The notes under the pieces are model-generated. The model saw only the letters and a program-made list of their open reading frames with translations. It was not told the origin of the DNA and did no database searches. Position numbers and translations under genes: made by a program. A DNA stretch of 64,000 nt from Amycolatopsis sp. DSM 110486 (GTDB taxonomy: Bacteria; Actinomycetota; Actinomycetes; Mycobacteriales; Pseudonocardiaceae), in NCBI RefSeq assembly GCF_019468465.1, contig NZ_CP080519.1, forward strand, positions 2,061,001-2,125,000, in the 5' to 3' direction. Below, piece after piece: positions 1 to 10,439 of this stretch; position 1 is the first letter of the stretch; every line of letters begins with the position of its first letter.

Positions 1-2447
1 ACCTCGACGTCATCTCCCACGGCCTCACCCTCTGGGACCTCGACCGCGAGTTCCCGGTCGGCGGCTTCTCCGGCCAGGAGCGCATGACCCTGCGCGACAT
101 CCTGGGCGTGCTGCGCAACTCGTACTGCCGCACCGTCGGCATCGAGTACACGCACATCCTCGACCCCGAGGAGCGGCGCTGGATCCAGGACCGCGTGGAG
201 ATCCCGCACGAGAAGCCGGACTCCACCGTCCAGAAGTACGTGCTGTCGAAGCTCAACGCCGCCGAGGCGTTCGAGACCTTCCTGCAGACGAAGTACGTCG
301 GCCAGAAGCGCTTCTCGCTGGAAGGCGGCGAGACGGCGATCCCGCTGCTCGACACGCTGCTGGACAAGGCCGCCGAGCACGAGCTCGACGAGGTCGTGAT
401 CGGCATGCCGCACCGCGGCCGCCTCAACGTGCTGGCCAATATCGTCGGCAAGCCGATCAGCCAGATCTTCCAGGAGTTCGAGGGCAACCTCGACCCGGGC
501 CAGGCCCACGGCTCCGGCGACGTGAAGTACCACCTCGGCGCCGAGGGCAAGTACTTCCGGATGTTCGGCGACGGCGAGACGAAGGTGTCGCTGGCCTCGA
601 ACCCGTCGCACCTCGAGACGGTCGACCCGGTGCTCGAGGGCATCGTCCGCGCCAAGCAGGACATCCTCGACAAGGGCGACAGCGCCACCGGGGGCTACTC
701 GGTACTGCCCGTCCTGATGCACGGCGACGCGGCCTTCGCGGGCCAGGGCGTCGTGGCCGAGACCCTGAACCTCGCGCTGCTGCGCGGCTACCGCACCGGC
801 GGCACCGTGCACGTGATCGTGAACAACCAGGTCGGCTTCACCACCGCGCCCGAGCACTCGCGCTCGTCGCAGTACGCCACCGACGTCGCGAAGATGATCG
901 GCTCGCCGATCTTCCACGTGAACGGCGACGACCCCGAAGCCGCCCACTGGGTGGCCAAGCTGGCCGTGGAGTACCGCCAGGCGTTTCACAAGGACGTGGT
1001 CATCGACCTGATCTGCTACCGCCGCCGCGGCCACAACGAGGGCGACGACCCCTCGATGACGCAGCCGGCGATGTACGACATCATCGACACCAAACGCTCG
1101 GTCCGGAAGACCTACACCGAGTCGCTGATCGGCCGCGGGGACATCTCCGTCGAAGAGGCCGAAGCCGCGCTGCGCGACTTCTCCAGCCAGCTGGAGCACG
1201 TCTTCAACGAGGTGCGCGAGCTCGAGAAGCACCCGGCGAAGGCGAGCCCCTCGGTCGAGGAAGAGCAGCAGGTGCCGGCGAAGGTCACCACTGCCGTCTC
1301 GCAGGAGGTCGTGGAGCGGATCGGCGACGCGTTCGTCAACGTCCCCGAGGGCTTCACCCCGCACCCGCGCGTGAAGCCGGTCATGGAGCGCCGCCACAAG
1401 ATGTCGCGCGAAGGCGACGTCGACTGGGCGTTCGGCGAGCTGCTCGCGTTCGGCTCCCTGGCGATGGAGGGCCGCCTGGTGCGACTGTCCGGCCAGGACT
1501 CGCGCCGCGGCACGTTCACGCAGCGGCACTCGGTGTTCATCGACCGCAAGACCGGCCAGGAGTACTCGCCGCTGCAGAACCTGGCCGAGGGCCAGGGCCG
1601 CGTGATGATCTACGACTCGGCGCTGTCGGAGTACGCGGCCGTCGGCTTCGAGTACGGCTACGCCGTGGCGAACCCCGAGTCGCTGGTCATGTGGGAAGCG
1701 CAGTTCGGTGACTTCGTCAACGGCGCGCAGACCGTGATCGACGAGTACATCTCCTCGGGCGAGGCCAAGTGGGGCCAGCGCTCCGACGTCGTGCTGCTGC
1801 TGCCGCACGGCCACGAGGGCCAGGGCCCGGACCACACGTCCGGGCGCATCGAGCGCTTCCTCTCGCTGTGCGCCGAGGGCTCGATGACCGTCGCCGTGCC
1901 GTCGACCCCGGCGAACTACTTCCACCTGCTGCGCCGCCACGCCCTCGACGGCATCCAGCGTCCGCTGGTGGTCTTCACGCCGAAGTCGATGCTGCGCAAC
2001 AAGGCCGCGACGTCGGCGGTCGACGACTTCACCGGCCAGAGCCGGTTCATGTCCGTCATCGACGACACCACCCAGAACCCCGACGGCGTCCGCAAGGTGC
2101 TGCTGACCTCGGGCAAGCTCTACTGGGAGCTGGTGGCCGAGCGCAACAAGCGCGAGGCGAACGACGTCGCGATCGTGCGCATCGAGCAGTACTACCCGCT
2201 GCCGAGGCGCAAGTTGCTCGCCGCCATCGAGCGCTACAGCAACGCGACGCAGATCGCGTGGGTCCAGGAGGAGCCGGAGAACCAGGGCGCGTGGCCGTTC
2301 TTCGGTCTCAACCTGCCGCGGAAGTTCCCGGAGGTCTTCGCCGGCCTGCAGGTCGTCTCGCGCCGCCCGATGGCCGCGCCGTCGGCGGGTTCGTCGAAGG
2401 TGCACGAGGTGGAGCAGAAGGCGCTGATCGCGAAGGCGTTCGACTGA
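1..2447 (+). CDS. kgd: 2-oxoglutarate decarboxylase/dehydrogenase E1 (KGD), 5'-truncated by window
   Basis: Thiamine-diphosphate enzyme that decarboxylates 2-oxoglutarate in the TCA cycle. In actinobacteria it is an E1 fused to an N-terminal acyltransferase-like domain. The frame is open from base 3 with no start codon, so the Met at 84 is internal and the gene starts upstream of the window. About 815 residues are visible, where about 1,230 are usual for the family, and the acyltransferase-like part lies outside. E1 signatures seen are HRGRLNVL near base 411, HNEGDDP near 1033, GFEYGYA near 1645 and [10 protein letters not shown] near 1822. The stop is followed at once by a strong hairpin terminator, so this is the end of its transcript. 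Assignment to the KGD rather than the plain SucA type rests on the actinobacterial sequence style. Confidence 0.93.
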   Translation, partial: LDVISHGLTLWDLDREFPVGGFSGQERMTLRDILGVLRNSYCRTVGIEYTHILDPEERRWIQDRVEIPHEKPDSTVQKYVLSKLNAAEAFETFLQTKYVGQKRFSLEGGETAIPLLDTLLDKAAEHELDEVVIGMPHRGRLNVLANIVGKPISQIFQEFEGNLDPGQAHGSGDVKYHLGAEGKYFRMFGDGETKVSLASNPSHLETVDPVLEGIVRAKQDILDKGDSATGGYSVLPVLMHGDAAFAGQGVVAETLNLALLRGYRTGGTVHVIVNNQVGFTTAPEHSRSSQYATDVAKMIGSPIFHVNGDDPEAAHWVAKLAVEYRQAFHKDVVIDLICYRRRGHNEGDDPSMTQPAMYDIIDTKRSVRKTYTESLIGRGDISVEEAEAALRDFSSQLEHVFNEVRELEKHPAKASPSVEEEQQVPAKVTTAVSQEVVERIGDAFVNVPEGFTPHPRVKPVMERRHKMSREGDVDWAFGELLAFGSLAMEGRLVRLSGQDSRRGTFTQRHSVFIDRKTGQEYSPLQNLAEGQGRVMIYDSALSEYAAVGFEYGYAVANPESLVMWEAQFGDFVNGAQTVIDEYISSGEAKWGQRSDVVLLLPHGHEGQGPDHTSGRIERFLSLCAEGSMTVAVPSTPANYFHLLRRHALDGIQRPLVVFTPKSMLRNKAATSAVDDFTGQSRFMSVIDDTTQNPDGVRKVLLTSGKLYWELVAERNKREANDVAIVRIEQYYPLPRRKLLAAIERYSNATQIAWVQEEPENQGAWPFFGLNLPRKFPEVFAGLQVVSRRPMAAPSAGSSKVHEVEQKALIAKAFD

Positions 2448-2462
2448 TCGCTGGTTTTCTCC

Positions 2463-2495
2463 GGAGGCCACCACGGTTCGCCCGTGGTGGCCTCC
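2463..2495 (+). terminator. Intrinsic terminator after kgd
   Basis: A perfect 14-bp inverted repeat, GGAGGCCACCACGG with CCGTGGTGGCCTCC, closes a 5-nt loop 15 bp after the kgd stop. There is no long T-run, as is common in high-GC genomes. Confidence 0.85.
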
Positions 2496-2506
2496 GACCG
2501 TTTGGT

Positions 2507-2552
2507 GGTATTTCTATACCGGCCAGTGTTAAGGTGGCGGTATAACTATACC
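2507..2552 (+). promoter_or_regulatory. Paired palindromic operator upstream of map-like gene
   Basis: Two perfect copies of GGTAT-N4-ATACC lie at 2507-2520 and 2539-2552. They are 32 bp apart (three helical turns) and just upstream of the start at 2573. The AT-rich palindromes stand out from the GC-rich surroundings and probably overlap the promoter. The spacing suggests cooperative binding of a dimeric helix-turn-helix regulator on one DNA face. No regulator gene is adjacent. Confidence 0.7.
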
Positions 2553-2572
2553 TTTCGTGCTGCGAGGTTTTC

Positions 2573-3370
2573 GTGATCGAACTGAAGACGCCTGCGGAGA
2601 TCGACCGCATGCACGTGACCGGCCGCTTCGTCGCGGAGGTCCTCACCGAGGTCGGCCGGCTCGCCGACGTGGGCGTCAACCTGCTGGACCTCGAGCACCA
2701 CGCGCGCGGCATGATCAAGCGGCGCGGGGCGGAGTCGTGCTACTGGGACTACGCGCCTTCGTTCGGCGAGGGGCCGTTCCGCAACGTCATCTGCCTTTCG
2801 GTCAACGACGCGGTCCTGCACGGCCTGCCTCACGACTACGTACTACGCGACGGCGACGTGCTCACCGCGGACCTCGCGGTCAGCATCGACGGCTGGGTCG
2901 CCGACTCGGCGCGCACGGTCATCGTCGGGGCTCCGGCCGAGGAGGACCTGCGGATCATCCGGGCCACGGAGGAAGCGCTGGAGGCGGCGATTTCGGCGGC
3001 TCTGCCGGGCAACCGCCTTGGCGACATCTCCGCGGCGATCTACGCGGTGGCCGGCTCTCATGGCTACCCGGTCAACACGGAGTTCGGCGGCCACGGCATC
3101 GGCCGCACCATGCACGAGGACCTGCACGTCTCGAACAAGGGCACGGCGGGGCGCGGCTTGAAACTGCGCCCGGGTCTGACGCTCGCGCTGGAGCCTTGGT
3201 TCGCGCGCACGACGGACCGCATCGTGTACGACCCCGACGGCTGGACGATCCGCTCGGCCGACGGCTCCCGGACGGCGCATTCCGAGCACACGGTGGCCGT
3301 CACGGAGGATGGGCCGTTGGTGCTTACGCGACGTGAGTCAGAGGTTTCTGGCTTCACGTCGAAGGGTTGA
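2573..3370 (+). CDS. map: Type I methionine aminopeptidase (M24 family)
   Basis: Metallopeptidase of 265 residues that removes the initiator Met from nascent proteins in the cytoplasm. The pita-bread metal ligands are visible in order: Asp in LTADLAVS, Asp in VADSART, His in GGHGIGRTMHE, Glu in LALEPW and Glu in HSEHTVAV. The substrate-site His is in VLHGLPHD. It uses a GTG start with a weak GAGG nearby. There is no N-terminal zinc-finger extension, so it is the short MetAP-I type. Actinobacteria usually carry more than one map. The dedicated paired operator upstream suggests this is a regulated, non-housekeeping copy. It converges on the protease gene, with 16 bp between the stops. Confidence 0.88.
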   Translation: MIELKTPAEIDRMHVTGRFVAEVLTEVGRLADVGVNLLDLEHHARGMIKRRGAESCYWDYAPSFGEGPFRNVICLSVNDAVLHGLPHDYVLRDGDVLTADLAVSIDGWVADSARTVIVGAPAEEDLRIIRATEEALEAAISAALPGNRLGDISAAIYAVAGSHGYPVNTEFGGHGIGRTMHEDLHVSNKGTAGRGLKLRPGLTLALEPWFARTTDRIVYDPDGWTIRSADGSRTAHSEHTVAVTEDGPLVLTRRESEVSGFTSKG

Positions 3371-3386
3371 CCCGGCGGCCAACTCG

Positions 3387-4604
3387 TCAATCGGGGTCAC
3401 CGGTGCCGTCGGTACCGGAGTACACCAGAACGTTCGGCGACCCCGTGCCCGCGTCGGTGATCTCGTCCTTCGTCCCCGCGTCGACCAGCGCGTCGCGGAC
3501 CTCTTCGGGTGTGGCCGACGGGTGGTCCGCCAGGTACAGCGCGGCGGCGCCGACCACGTGCGGAGTCGCCATCGACGTGCCGCTGATGGTGTTGGTCGCG
3601 GTGTCGCTGCCGATCCAGGCGGACGTGATGTCGGACCCCGGCGCGAAGAGGTCGAGGCACGAGCCGGTGTTGGAGAAGGCGGACCTGGCGTCGGTGTCCG
3701 TGGTGGCGCCGACGGTGATCGCCTCGGGTACGCGGGCGGGCGAGGCGTCACACGCACTGCCGCCGTAGGAGTTGCCGCCCGCGATGCCATACGTGACACC
3801 CGCGGCGATTGAGCGCTGCACGGCCTCGTCCACCACAGTGGACACGGGGCCGCCGAGGCTCATGTTCGCCACGGCCGGCAGCTCGGCGTTCTCGGTGACC
3901 CAGTCGATGCCGGCGACGACCTGGTCGAGCGTGCCGCTGCCGGTGCAGTCGAGCACGCGGACCGCCGTCAGGCTGACTTCCTTCGCCACGCCGTAGGTCG
4001 TGCCGCCGATCGTGCCGGCCACGTGGGTGCCGTGGCCGTAGCAGTCGGTGGCGTCGGAATCGTTGTCCACAAAGTCGTACCCGGAGACGGCGCGACCGTC
4101 GAACTCGGAGTGGGTGCGGTTGATCCCGGTGTCGATCACGTACGCGTGCACGTCGGCCGCCGTCGTGCTGTAGCTGTAGTCCGCGTCCAGCGGCAGTTCA
4201 CGCTGGTCCACCCGGTCGAGGCCCCACGACGGCGGGTCCGGCTGGTCCGTCATGACGTGGACCACGCGGTTCTGCTCCACAAAGGACACATCGGGGTCGG
4301 CGGCGGTGCGCTTGGCCTGCGTCTCGGACATCGTGCCGGTGAAGCCGCGCAGCGCCTTCGAGAACGTGCGCTCGACCGAGCCGCCGTGGCGGCCGGTGAC
4401 GTTCTTCGCCGTCGACTCCACCGAGGCGCCGTCCTTGAGCACCACGAGGTAGCTGTCCTTCACCGCACCGGCACCACCCGCACCGACGATCGCGCCCTCC
4501 TGCGCGGCCGCCACGCCGCTCCCGAACACGGTGACGGTCGCGATCGAGGCGACACTCCCCAGGATCGTCAGGCTTCTGGTCACTGTTCCCCGAGATTTGC
4601 GCAC
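3387..4604 (-). CDS. Secreted S8 subtilisin-like serine protease
   Basis: Secreted protease of 405 residues. The start is placed at GTG 4604 because GAGGAGGGA precedes it at good spacing and a typical signal peptide follows: KSRG, then a hydrophobic run ending in GVAAAQ. An in-frame start further upstream (4700) would bury this signal. An I9-type propeptide (YLVVLKDGA onward) precedes the catalytic domain. The triad is seen as Asp in YVIDTG, His in GHGTHVAG and Ser in GTSMATPH, with the oxyanion Asn in AGGNSYGG. It resembles the actinobacterial alkaline serine protease/proteinase K subfamily and has no C-terminal P-domain. The physiological substrate cannot be read from sequence. Confidence 0.9.
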   Translation of the reverse strand: MRKSRGTVTRSLTILGSVASIATVTVFGSGVAAAQEGAIVGAGGAGAVKDSYLVVLKDGASVESTAKNVTGRHGGSVERTFSKALRGFTGTMSETQAKRTAADPDVSFVEQNRVVHVMTDQPDPPSWGLDRVDQRELPLDADYSYSTTAADVHAYVIDTGINRTHSEFDGRAVSGYDFVDNDSDATDCYGHGTHVAGTIGGTTYGVAKEVSLTAVRVLDCTGSGTLDQVVAGIDWVTENAELPAVANMSLGGPVSTVVDEAVQRSIAAGVTYGIAGGNSYGGSACDASPARVPEAITVGATTDTDARSAFSNTGSCLDLFAPGSDITSAWIGSDTATNTISGTSMATPHVVGAAALYLADHPSATPEEVRDALVDAGTKDEITDAGTGSPNVLVYSGTDGTGDPD

Positions 4605-4780
4605 AGTTCGTCCCTCCTCGACCAGCGCGAGCACCAGTTGGCCTGAGGCTAGGTGCGCGGCCCTGCTCGCAGGAAGAAGAGTCGCCTCGGAGGTTTTCAC
4701 CGCGTTGCGCTGTTCGGACCATTCGCGTGAGCGGAAAAGAGTTTTACCCGTGCACGCGCGGCCAGGAAGAATTCACCCCC

Positions 4781-5299
4781 ATGCTGATCCGCCAAGCCGT
4801 TCGCGGCGACGAGACCGCGATCCGCGCCGTGCACACGGCCGCGTTCGCGCAGCCCGGGCTCACCACGGTGCCCGAGGCCGTGCTCGTCGACGGACTGCGG
4901 GCGGACGGGGACCTCATCCCCGCGTTGTCGCTGGTCGCCGAGCACAACGGCGAGGTCGCAGGCCACGCGTGCTCGAGCCCGGCTTTGCTCGGGGACGATC
5001 CGAAATCCGCGCTGGGCTTCGGGCCGCTCGGGGTGCTGCCGGAGGTTCAGCGCCGCGGGGCGGGGTCGGCGCTCGTGCACGCGACGCTCGCGGCCGCCGA
5101 TGCGCTCGGGTTCGCACTCGTGGTCCTGCTGGGCGATCCGGGGTACTACCGCAGGTTCGAGTTCGTGCCGGCCGAGCGGCTGGGCATCACACCGCCGGTG
5201 CCCGAGTGGGCTCAGCACTTCCAGGCCCGCACGCTGACCGCGTACAAACCGGAAAACCGGGGCGCCTTCCGGTACGCGCCCGCGTTCGAACGACTGTGA
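4781..5299 (+). CDS. GNAT N-acetyltransferase, YhbS-like
   Basis: Acetyl-CoA dependent N-acyltransferase of 172 residues with the GNAT fold. The acetyl-CoA pyrophosphate loop is in LGVLPEVQRRGAGSALV, followed by VVLLGDPGYYRRFEF, a segment typical of YhbS-type proteins. The start is set at ATG 4781 (MLIRQAVRGDE) behind AGGAAG. An in-frame start at 4727 would add 18 residues that do not look like the family. The substrate is unknown. Confidence 0.85.
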   Translation: MLIRQAVRGDETAIRAVHTAAFAQPGLTTVPEAVLVDGLRADGDLIPALSLVAEHNGEVAGHACSSPALLGDDPKSALGFGPLGVLPEVQRRGAGSALVHATLAAADALGFALVVLLGDPGYYRRFEFVPAERLGITPPVPEWAQHFQARTLTAYKPENRGAFRYAPAFERL

Positions 5300-5309
5300 A
5301 GGGAAGCCG

Positions 5310-5433
5310 ATGACCATCCTCTGGCGACCCACCGGACCGGTGGAGCTGGAGCTCGTGGGTGCCGGCCGAGGAGCTGGAGGAGTTCAACCGGCACCTCATC
5401 GGTGAGATCGAGGTCGTGCACGAGTTCCGCTGA
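5310..5433 (+). pseudogene. Remnant of an ADP-ribosylation/crystallin J1-like protein with internal deletion
   Basis: ATG 5310 opens MTILWRPTGPVELELV, which looks like the N-terminus of a small actinobacterial protein often labelled ADP-ribosylation/crystallin J1. In a different frame from 5356 the DNA reads WVPAEELEEFNRHLIGEIEV and ends HEFR-stop at 5433, which looks like the C-terminus of the same family. The middle of the roughly 110-residue protein is gone and the two ends are joined out of frame. Family recognition is from memory. The reading of two protein ends in two frames is direct. Confidence 0.65.
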
Positions 5434-5437
5434 CGGC

Positions 5438-6328
5438 TCAAGCCTTCAGGTGGTTGCGCGCCAGGAAGTCGTCGGCGACGTCCAGCGGGTTGCGCTTCTC
5501 GTCGGTGAACTGGACGTTCAGCTCGGTCAGCTGGTCGGTCGTCAGGGCGGCCGAGACGCGGTTCAGGGCGGCGACCTCGGCCGGTGACAGAGTCCCGCGG
5601 GCGACGAGCGGCACGATGTTCTGCGCCGGGAACATGTTCTTGTCGTCGTCCAGCGGGACGAAGCCGTTGGACTTGATCGTCGACGACGTGCTGAACAGGT
5701 CGGCCACCTGGACCTCGCCGGACTTCAGCGCGGCCACGGTGACGGGGCCGCCGGTGTCGGTGGTGCGGATCTCCTTGAAGGAGCAGCCGTACAGCTGTTC
5801 GATGCGGTCCTTCCACCTGCTGCTCCACTGGCCCGGCCCGCCCATCACCAGCTCGCCGCAGCGCCGGCCCAGGTCCGAGAACGTGCGGACGCCGGAGGCC
5901 GCCAGTTCGGGGCGCACCACGAGCAAGTCCTTGTCCTGAGCCGGAGCCTGGTCGAGGACCTCGAACCCGGCCGGAAGCTTCTGCTTGAGCTGCGCGTACA
6001 CATCGTCCGAAGTGGTCGCCTGTGTGTCCTTGTCGAAGTAGCGCAGGAGGTTGCCGCTGTAGTCGGGCACCACCGAAAGGGACTTGTCCTGCAGGGCCTT
6101 CACCACGACCTCGCGGCTGCCGACCGGCGGGCGCACCGTCACGTTCTGGGCGCCGGCGTCGCGCAGCGCGCCGGCGTAGATCTGGGCCAGCAGGAGGCTT
6201 TCGCCGACGTCGGACGCGCCGATGATGATGTCGCCCGTCGTGCCGCCCTCGCCGCCGCCGGCGAGCGGGTTGCCGCAGCCGGCCAAAACCAAGACGGCAG
6301 AAGCGAAAACCAGACCCCAGCGCCTCAC
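5438..6328 (-). CDS. Osmoprotectant ABC transporter substrate-binding lipoprotein (OpuCC/ProX-like)
   Basis: Extracytoplasmic binding protein of 296 residues, last gene of a four-gene importer transcribed leftward. The GTG start at 6328 overlaps the upstream permease stop (GTGA). A lipoprotein signal, LVFASAVLVLAGC, is followed by a glycine-rich linker. The body has features of the glycine betaine/choline-binding OpuAC domain: DIIIGASDVGES near the N-terminus, SVVPDYSGNLLRYF, and DTGGPVTVAALKSGEVQVAD. The likely ligand is a quaternary amine such as glycine betaine, carnitine or choline, and sequence alone does not decide which. Confidence 0.88.
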   Translation of the reverse strand: MRRWGLVFASAVLVLAGCGNPLAGGGEGGTTGDIIIGASDVGESLLLAQIYAGALRDAGAQNVTVRPPVGSREVVVKALQDKSLSVVPDYSGNLLRYFDKDTQATTSDDVYAQLKQKLPAGFEVLDQAPAQDKDLLVVRPELAASGVRTFSDLGRRCGELVMGGPGQWSSRWKDRIEQLYGCSFKEIRTTDTGGPVTVAALKSGEVQVADLFSTSSTIKSNGFVPLDDDKNMFPAQNIVPLVARGTLSPAEVAALNRVSAALTTDQLTELNVQFTDEKRNPLDVADDFLARNHLKA

Positions 6329-7023
6329 GCCACACCTCCCGCCGCCGCGGCCGAGCCGGTGGTCGCCTGCGCGGCGAGTCGGACGCCCTTCGGCACGAGT
6401 GCGCGCTGCACCGCGGCGAGCACCAGGTCGAACGCGATCGCCAGCAGCGCCGTGACGATGGCGCCCGCGACGACCTCCGTGTAGTCGAGGATGGCCAGCC
6501 CGTCGAGCAGGAACCGGCCGAGGCCGCCGAGGCCGACGTACGCGGCGACCGCCGCCGTCGCGATCAGCTGCAGCACGGCGTTGCGGATCCCGCCCAGCAC
6601 CAGCGGCAACGCGATCGGCAGCTCGACCTTCCACAGTTGCTGCCAGCCGGTCATGCCGATGCCCTCGGCGGCGTCGACCACGTCGTGCTCGGCCGCCTGC
6701 AGGCCCGCGTACGTGCCGGCCAGCACAGGCGGGATCGCCAGCACCACGAGGCCGATGATCGTGGCCGTGGTGCTCTCGGTGAAGAGCAGGAACAGGAACG
6801 TGACGAGCCCCAGCGTCGGCAGCGCGCGGATCGCGTTGCCCGCGCCCACCAGCACCACGGCGCCGCGGCCGGTGTGCCCGACCCACAGGCCGAGAGGGAA
6901 CGCGATCACGACGGCGATGACCAGCGCCAGCAGCACGTACCCGATGTGCTCGCCCAAGCGCGTGGCGATGCCGTCCGGGCCCTGCCAGTTGGCTGCGGTG
7001 GTGAACCAGTCGAAGACGTTCAC
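6325..7023 (-). CDS. Osmoprotectant ABC transporter permease 2 (OpuCD-like)
   Basis: Inner-membrane permease of 232 residues with about five transmembrane segments, belonging to the BPD transport family. The start is GTG 7023, which overlaps the stop of permease 1 as GTGA. A longer frame from 7068 is open but would overlap the upstream gene by 49 bp. The EAA-type cytoplasmic loop (DAAEGIGMTGWQQLWKVELP) contacts the ATPase. The 4-nt overlaps on both sides indicate translational coupling and equal stoichiometry. Confidence 0.88.
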   Translation of the reverse strand: MNVFDWFTTAANWQGPDGIATRLGEHIGYVLLALVIAVVIAFPLGLWVGHTGRGAVVLVGAGNAIRALPTLGLVTFLFLLFTESTTATIIGLVVLAIPPVLAGTYAGLQAAEHDVVDAAEGIGMTGWQQLWKVELPIALPLVLGGIRNAVLQLIATAAVAAYVGLGGLGRFLLDGLAILDYTEVVAGAIVTALLAIAFDLVLAAVQRALVPKGVRLAAQATTGSAAAAGGVA

Positions 7024-7714
7024 GCGGTCGCCTCCGCGAGCACGGGTGCACGGCCGGCGCGCTCCCACGGGGTCAGGACGTTGCGCAGCTGCACGAGCAC
7101 CACGTCGACGACCAGCGCCAGCAGCAGCGTGAGCACGATGCCGACCACGATCGGCGAGAAGTACTCGCGCTGGAAGCCGTCGGTGAACAGCACGCCCAGC
7201 CCGCCGGTGCCGATCAGCGCGCCGACGCTCACGAGGCTGATGTTGCTCACCGACGCCACGCGCACGCCCGCGGCGAGCACCGGCACCGAAAGCGGCAGCT
7301 CCACGCCGAGGAAGCGCCGCGGCGCCCGGTAGCCGATGGCCGTGGCGGCGGCGATGATGTGCGACGGCACGGCCTCGAGCGCGTCCAGCACCGGGCGTAC
7401 GAGCAGCGCCGTGGTGTAGATCGTGAGCGCGACGATCACGTTGATGCTGTCGAGGATCTTCGACCCGATCAGGCCCGGGATCACCACGAACAGCGCCAGC
7501 GACGGGATCGTGTACAGCAGGTTCGCCACCACCAGCAGCACACTGCGCACCGGCTGCCAGCGGTGCCCGAGCCAGCCCAGCACGATGGCGAGCACGATCC
7601 CGATCACCAGCGGCACCAGCGCGAGGTAGATGTGCTCGCCCAGGTCACCGAGGATCTCGCCGCGGTTGTTCGCGCTGCCCAGGTAGCGCCCGAGCTCGTC
7701 GAAGAAGCCGCCCA

Positions 7715-7715
<1 letters not shown>
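7020..7715 (-). CDS. Osmoprotectant ABC transporter permease 1 (OpuCB-like)
   Basis: Permease of 231 residues with about five transmembrane helices and an EAA-type loop (AAATAIGYRAPRRFLGVELP). It pairs with permease 2 to form the channel. The ATG at 7715 shares its A with the TGA of the ATPase gene (TGATG), an overlap that favours coupled translation. A TTG one codon upstream is the alternative start. Confidence 0.88.
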
Positions 7716-8803
<1,088 letters not shown>

Positions 8804-8984
8804 GGACTTCTCCCCACGTCAGATGCAGATCGACCGTAGCCCACTCGGCGGGCCTTGGCAGCCTTTCCCGCACTGTGGCCCCTTACCGATCCGGCCAAAA
8901 GAAGGCGGGTACCCAACCGGACGTGACCGCGTCTGACGACCATTCCCGCCGTGGCTGTGGCCGGATTGGTAACGAGCAGCACAG

Positions 8985-8990
8985 TAGGCT
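8985..8990 (+). promoter_or_regulatory. Likely -10 box for leaderless start at 8999
   Basis: TAGGCT fits the actinobacterial TANNNT -10 box and ends 8 nt before GTG 8999. No Shine-Dalgarno sequence precedes that codon. This pattern predicts a leaderless transcript. Confidence 0.5.
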
Positions 8991-8998
8991 GGGCGCTC

Positions 8999-10420
8999 GT
9001 GACCGCTCTCGACGACCTCCTGACCGCGCACGGCGCCGGCGTACGCCCGCTGTACGAGGTGATCGACCTGCTCCGCACGGGTCCCCGCGAGCTGGCCGAC
9101 CTGGTGCGCCTGGCCGCGGCGCCCCGGCGCAGTGTCGAGGACGTGCTGGCCGCGCTGGAGCGTGATTTGGAGCGTTCCGCCGCAGGTATCCGGATCGCAC
9201 CCGCCGCGCTGCCCGAGTACGAGGCGTACCGCTTGCCGCGGTTGCCCGATCCGCTCGACGACGCCGTGGCCGCGCATTCCGAGCTGCTCGCGTCGATTTC
9301 CGGCTGGGTCGCCGGTGTGCCGGCGCCGCTCGCCGCCCTCGACCACGTGCAGGCGACGCCCGAGACGGTGCTGCGGCGTGCTTTGTGGCTCAACGCCCGC
9401 TACGACCTGCGCCGCTCCCGCCTGCTCTTCCTCGGCGACCACGACCTGACCTCGCTGGCCGTGCACGCCGTGTGCCCCGAGGCCGAGCTGACCGTGGTGG
9501 ACCTCGACGAGCGCGTTCTGTCCTACCTGGACTCCACCAGCGACCGGAAGGTCGCCACCGCGCACGCCGACCTGCGGGTCGGCCTGCCGCCCGCCGTGAC
9601 GGGCCGCGCGGACCTCGTCTTCAGTGATCCGCCCTACACCCCGGACGGCATGGGGCTGTTCGCCGCTCGCGCCGTGCAGGCGCTGCGCGAGCCGACCGAG
9701 GGCCGCATCCTGCTGGCCTACGGCTACAGCCCCCGCCACCCCGCACTCGGAGCCCAGGTGCAGCGTTCGCTGGCGACGCTCGGGCTCACGTTCGAAGCGA
9801 TCCTGCCCGACTTCAACCGCTACGACGGCGCCCAGGCCATCGGCGCCGCCGCCGACCTCTACGTCTGCCAGCCCACCGCGAAGGCCCGCAAAACGGGCCG
9901 GGGCAAGGGAAAGTCGGCCATCTACACCCACGGGCCGCAGTCCGTGGAGGCCACCGGCACGAAACCGACGCTGCTGTCCGCGTTGCGCGACATCGCCTCC
10001 GAAGGCGGTCTGGCCCTGGAAACCCGGCCCGTCGACTGGTCGATGTCCGCGCCCGAGGGTGACGCCGTCGCCATGGACCTCACCGCGGACCCCGGCCCGT
10101 GGCTGCTGCGCACCCTGCTCGGCACCAACGCCCGCCGCCTGGCCCTGCTCGTGCCCAACAACCACCCGGACCTCGCCGACGCGGCCTCGCAGGCGGCACT
10201 CACCGACCTCATGGCCGGCAAGTACCGCCTGCGGTTCCTGCGCAGCACGCCGGACAACCGCCACGCCGTGGTCACCGCGGACATGGTCGACGACCCGTCG
10301 GAGGTCCTGACCCGGGCGCACGCGCGGCTGGCGAACGTCGCGCTCGACGTGCCGGGCGAGCTGGTGGACCTCCGGCTGGTCGACGTGCCGCGGCACCGGC
10401 TGGTGGAACTGCTGCGCTGA
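8999..10420 (+). CDS. Bis-aminopropyl spermidine synthase family protein (BpsA-like)
   Basis: Protein of 473 residues with a winged-helix-like N-terminal region (LYEVIDLL...DVLAALERDLERS) and a Rossmann methyltransferase-like aminopropyltransferase core. Visible motifs are LGDHDLTSLA (nucleotide-binding turn), VVDLDERVLSYL and FSDPPYTPDG, the last matching the DPPYT motif of archaeal/thermophile BpsA, which makes branched-chain polyamines. The protein is about 100 residues longer than BpsA because of a C-terminal extension (after about residue 330) that looks like a second, degenerate domain. Whether it makes branched polyamines in this organism is not known. The start is set at GTG 8999, since upstream codons lack family character. 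Confidence 0.72.
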   Translation: MTALDDLLTAHGAGVRPLYEVIDLLRTGPRELADLVRLAAAPRRSVEDVLAALERDLERSAAGIRIAPAALPEYEAYRLPRLPDPLDDAVAAHSELLASISGWVAGVPAPLAALDHVQATPETVLRRALWLNARYDLRRSRLLFLGDHDLTSLAVHAVCPEAELTVVDLDERVLSYLDSTSDRKVATAHADLRVGLPPAVTGRADLVFSDPPYTPDGMGLFAARAVQALREPTEGRILLAYGYSPRHPALGAQVQRSLATLGLTFEAILPDFNRYDGAQAIGAAADLYVCQPTAKARKTGRGKGKSAIYTHGPQSVEATGTKPTLLSALRDIASEGGLALETRPVDWSMSAPEGDAVAMDLTADPGPWLLRTLLGTNARRLALLVPNNHPDLADAASQAALTDLMAGKYRLRFLRSTPDNRHAVVTADMVDDPSEVLTRAHARLANVALDVPGELVDLRLVDVPRHRLVELLR

Positions 10421-10439
10421 AGCCGGGGACCGCAGTGGC

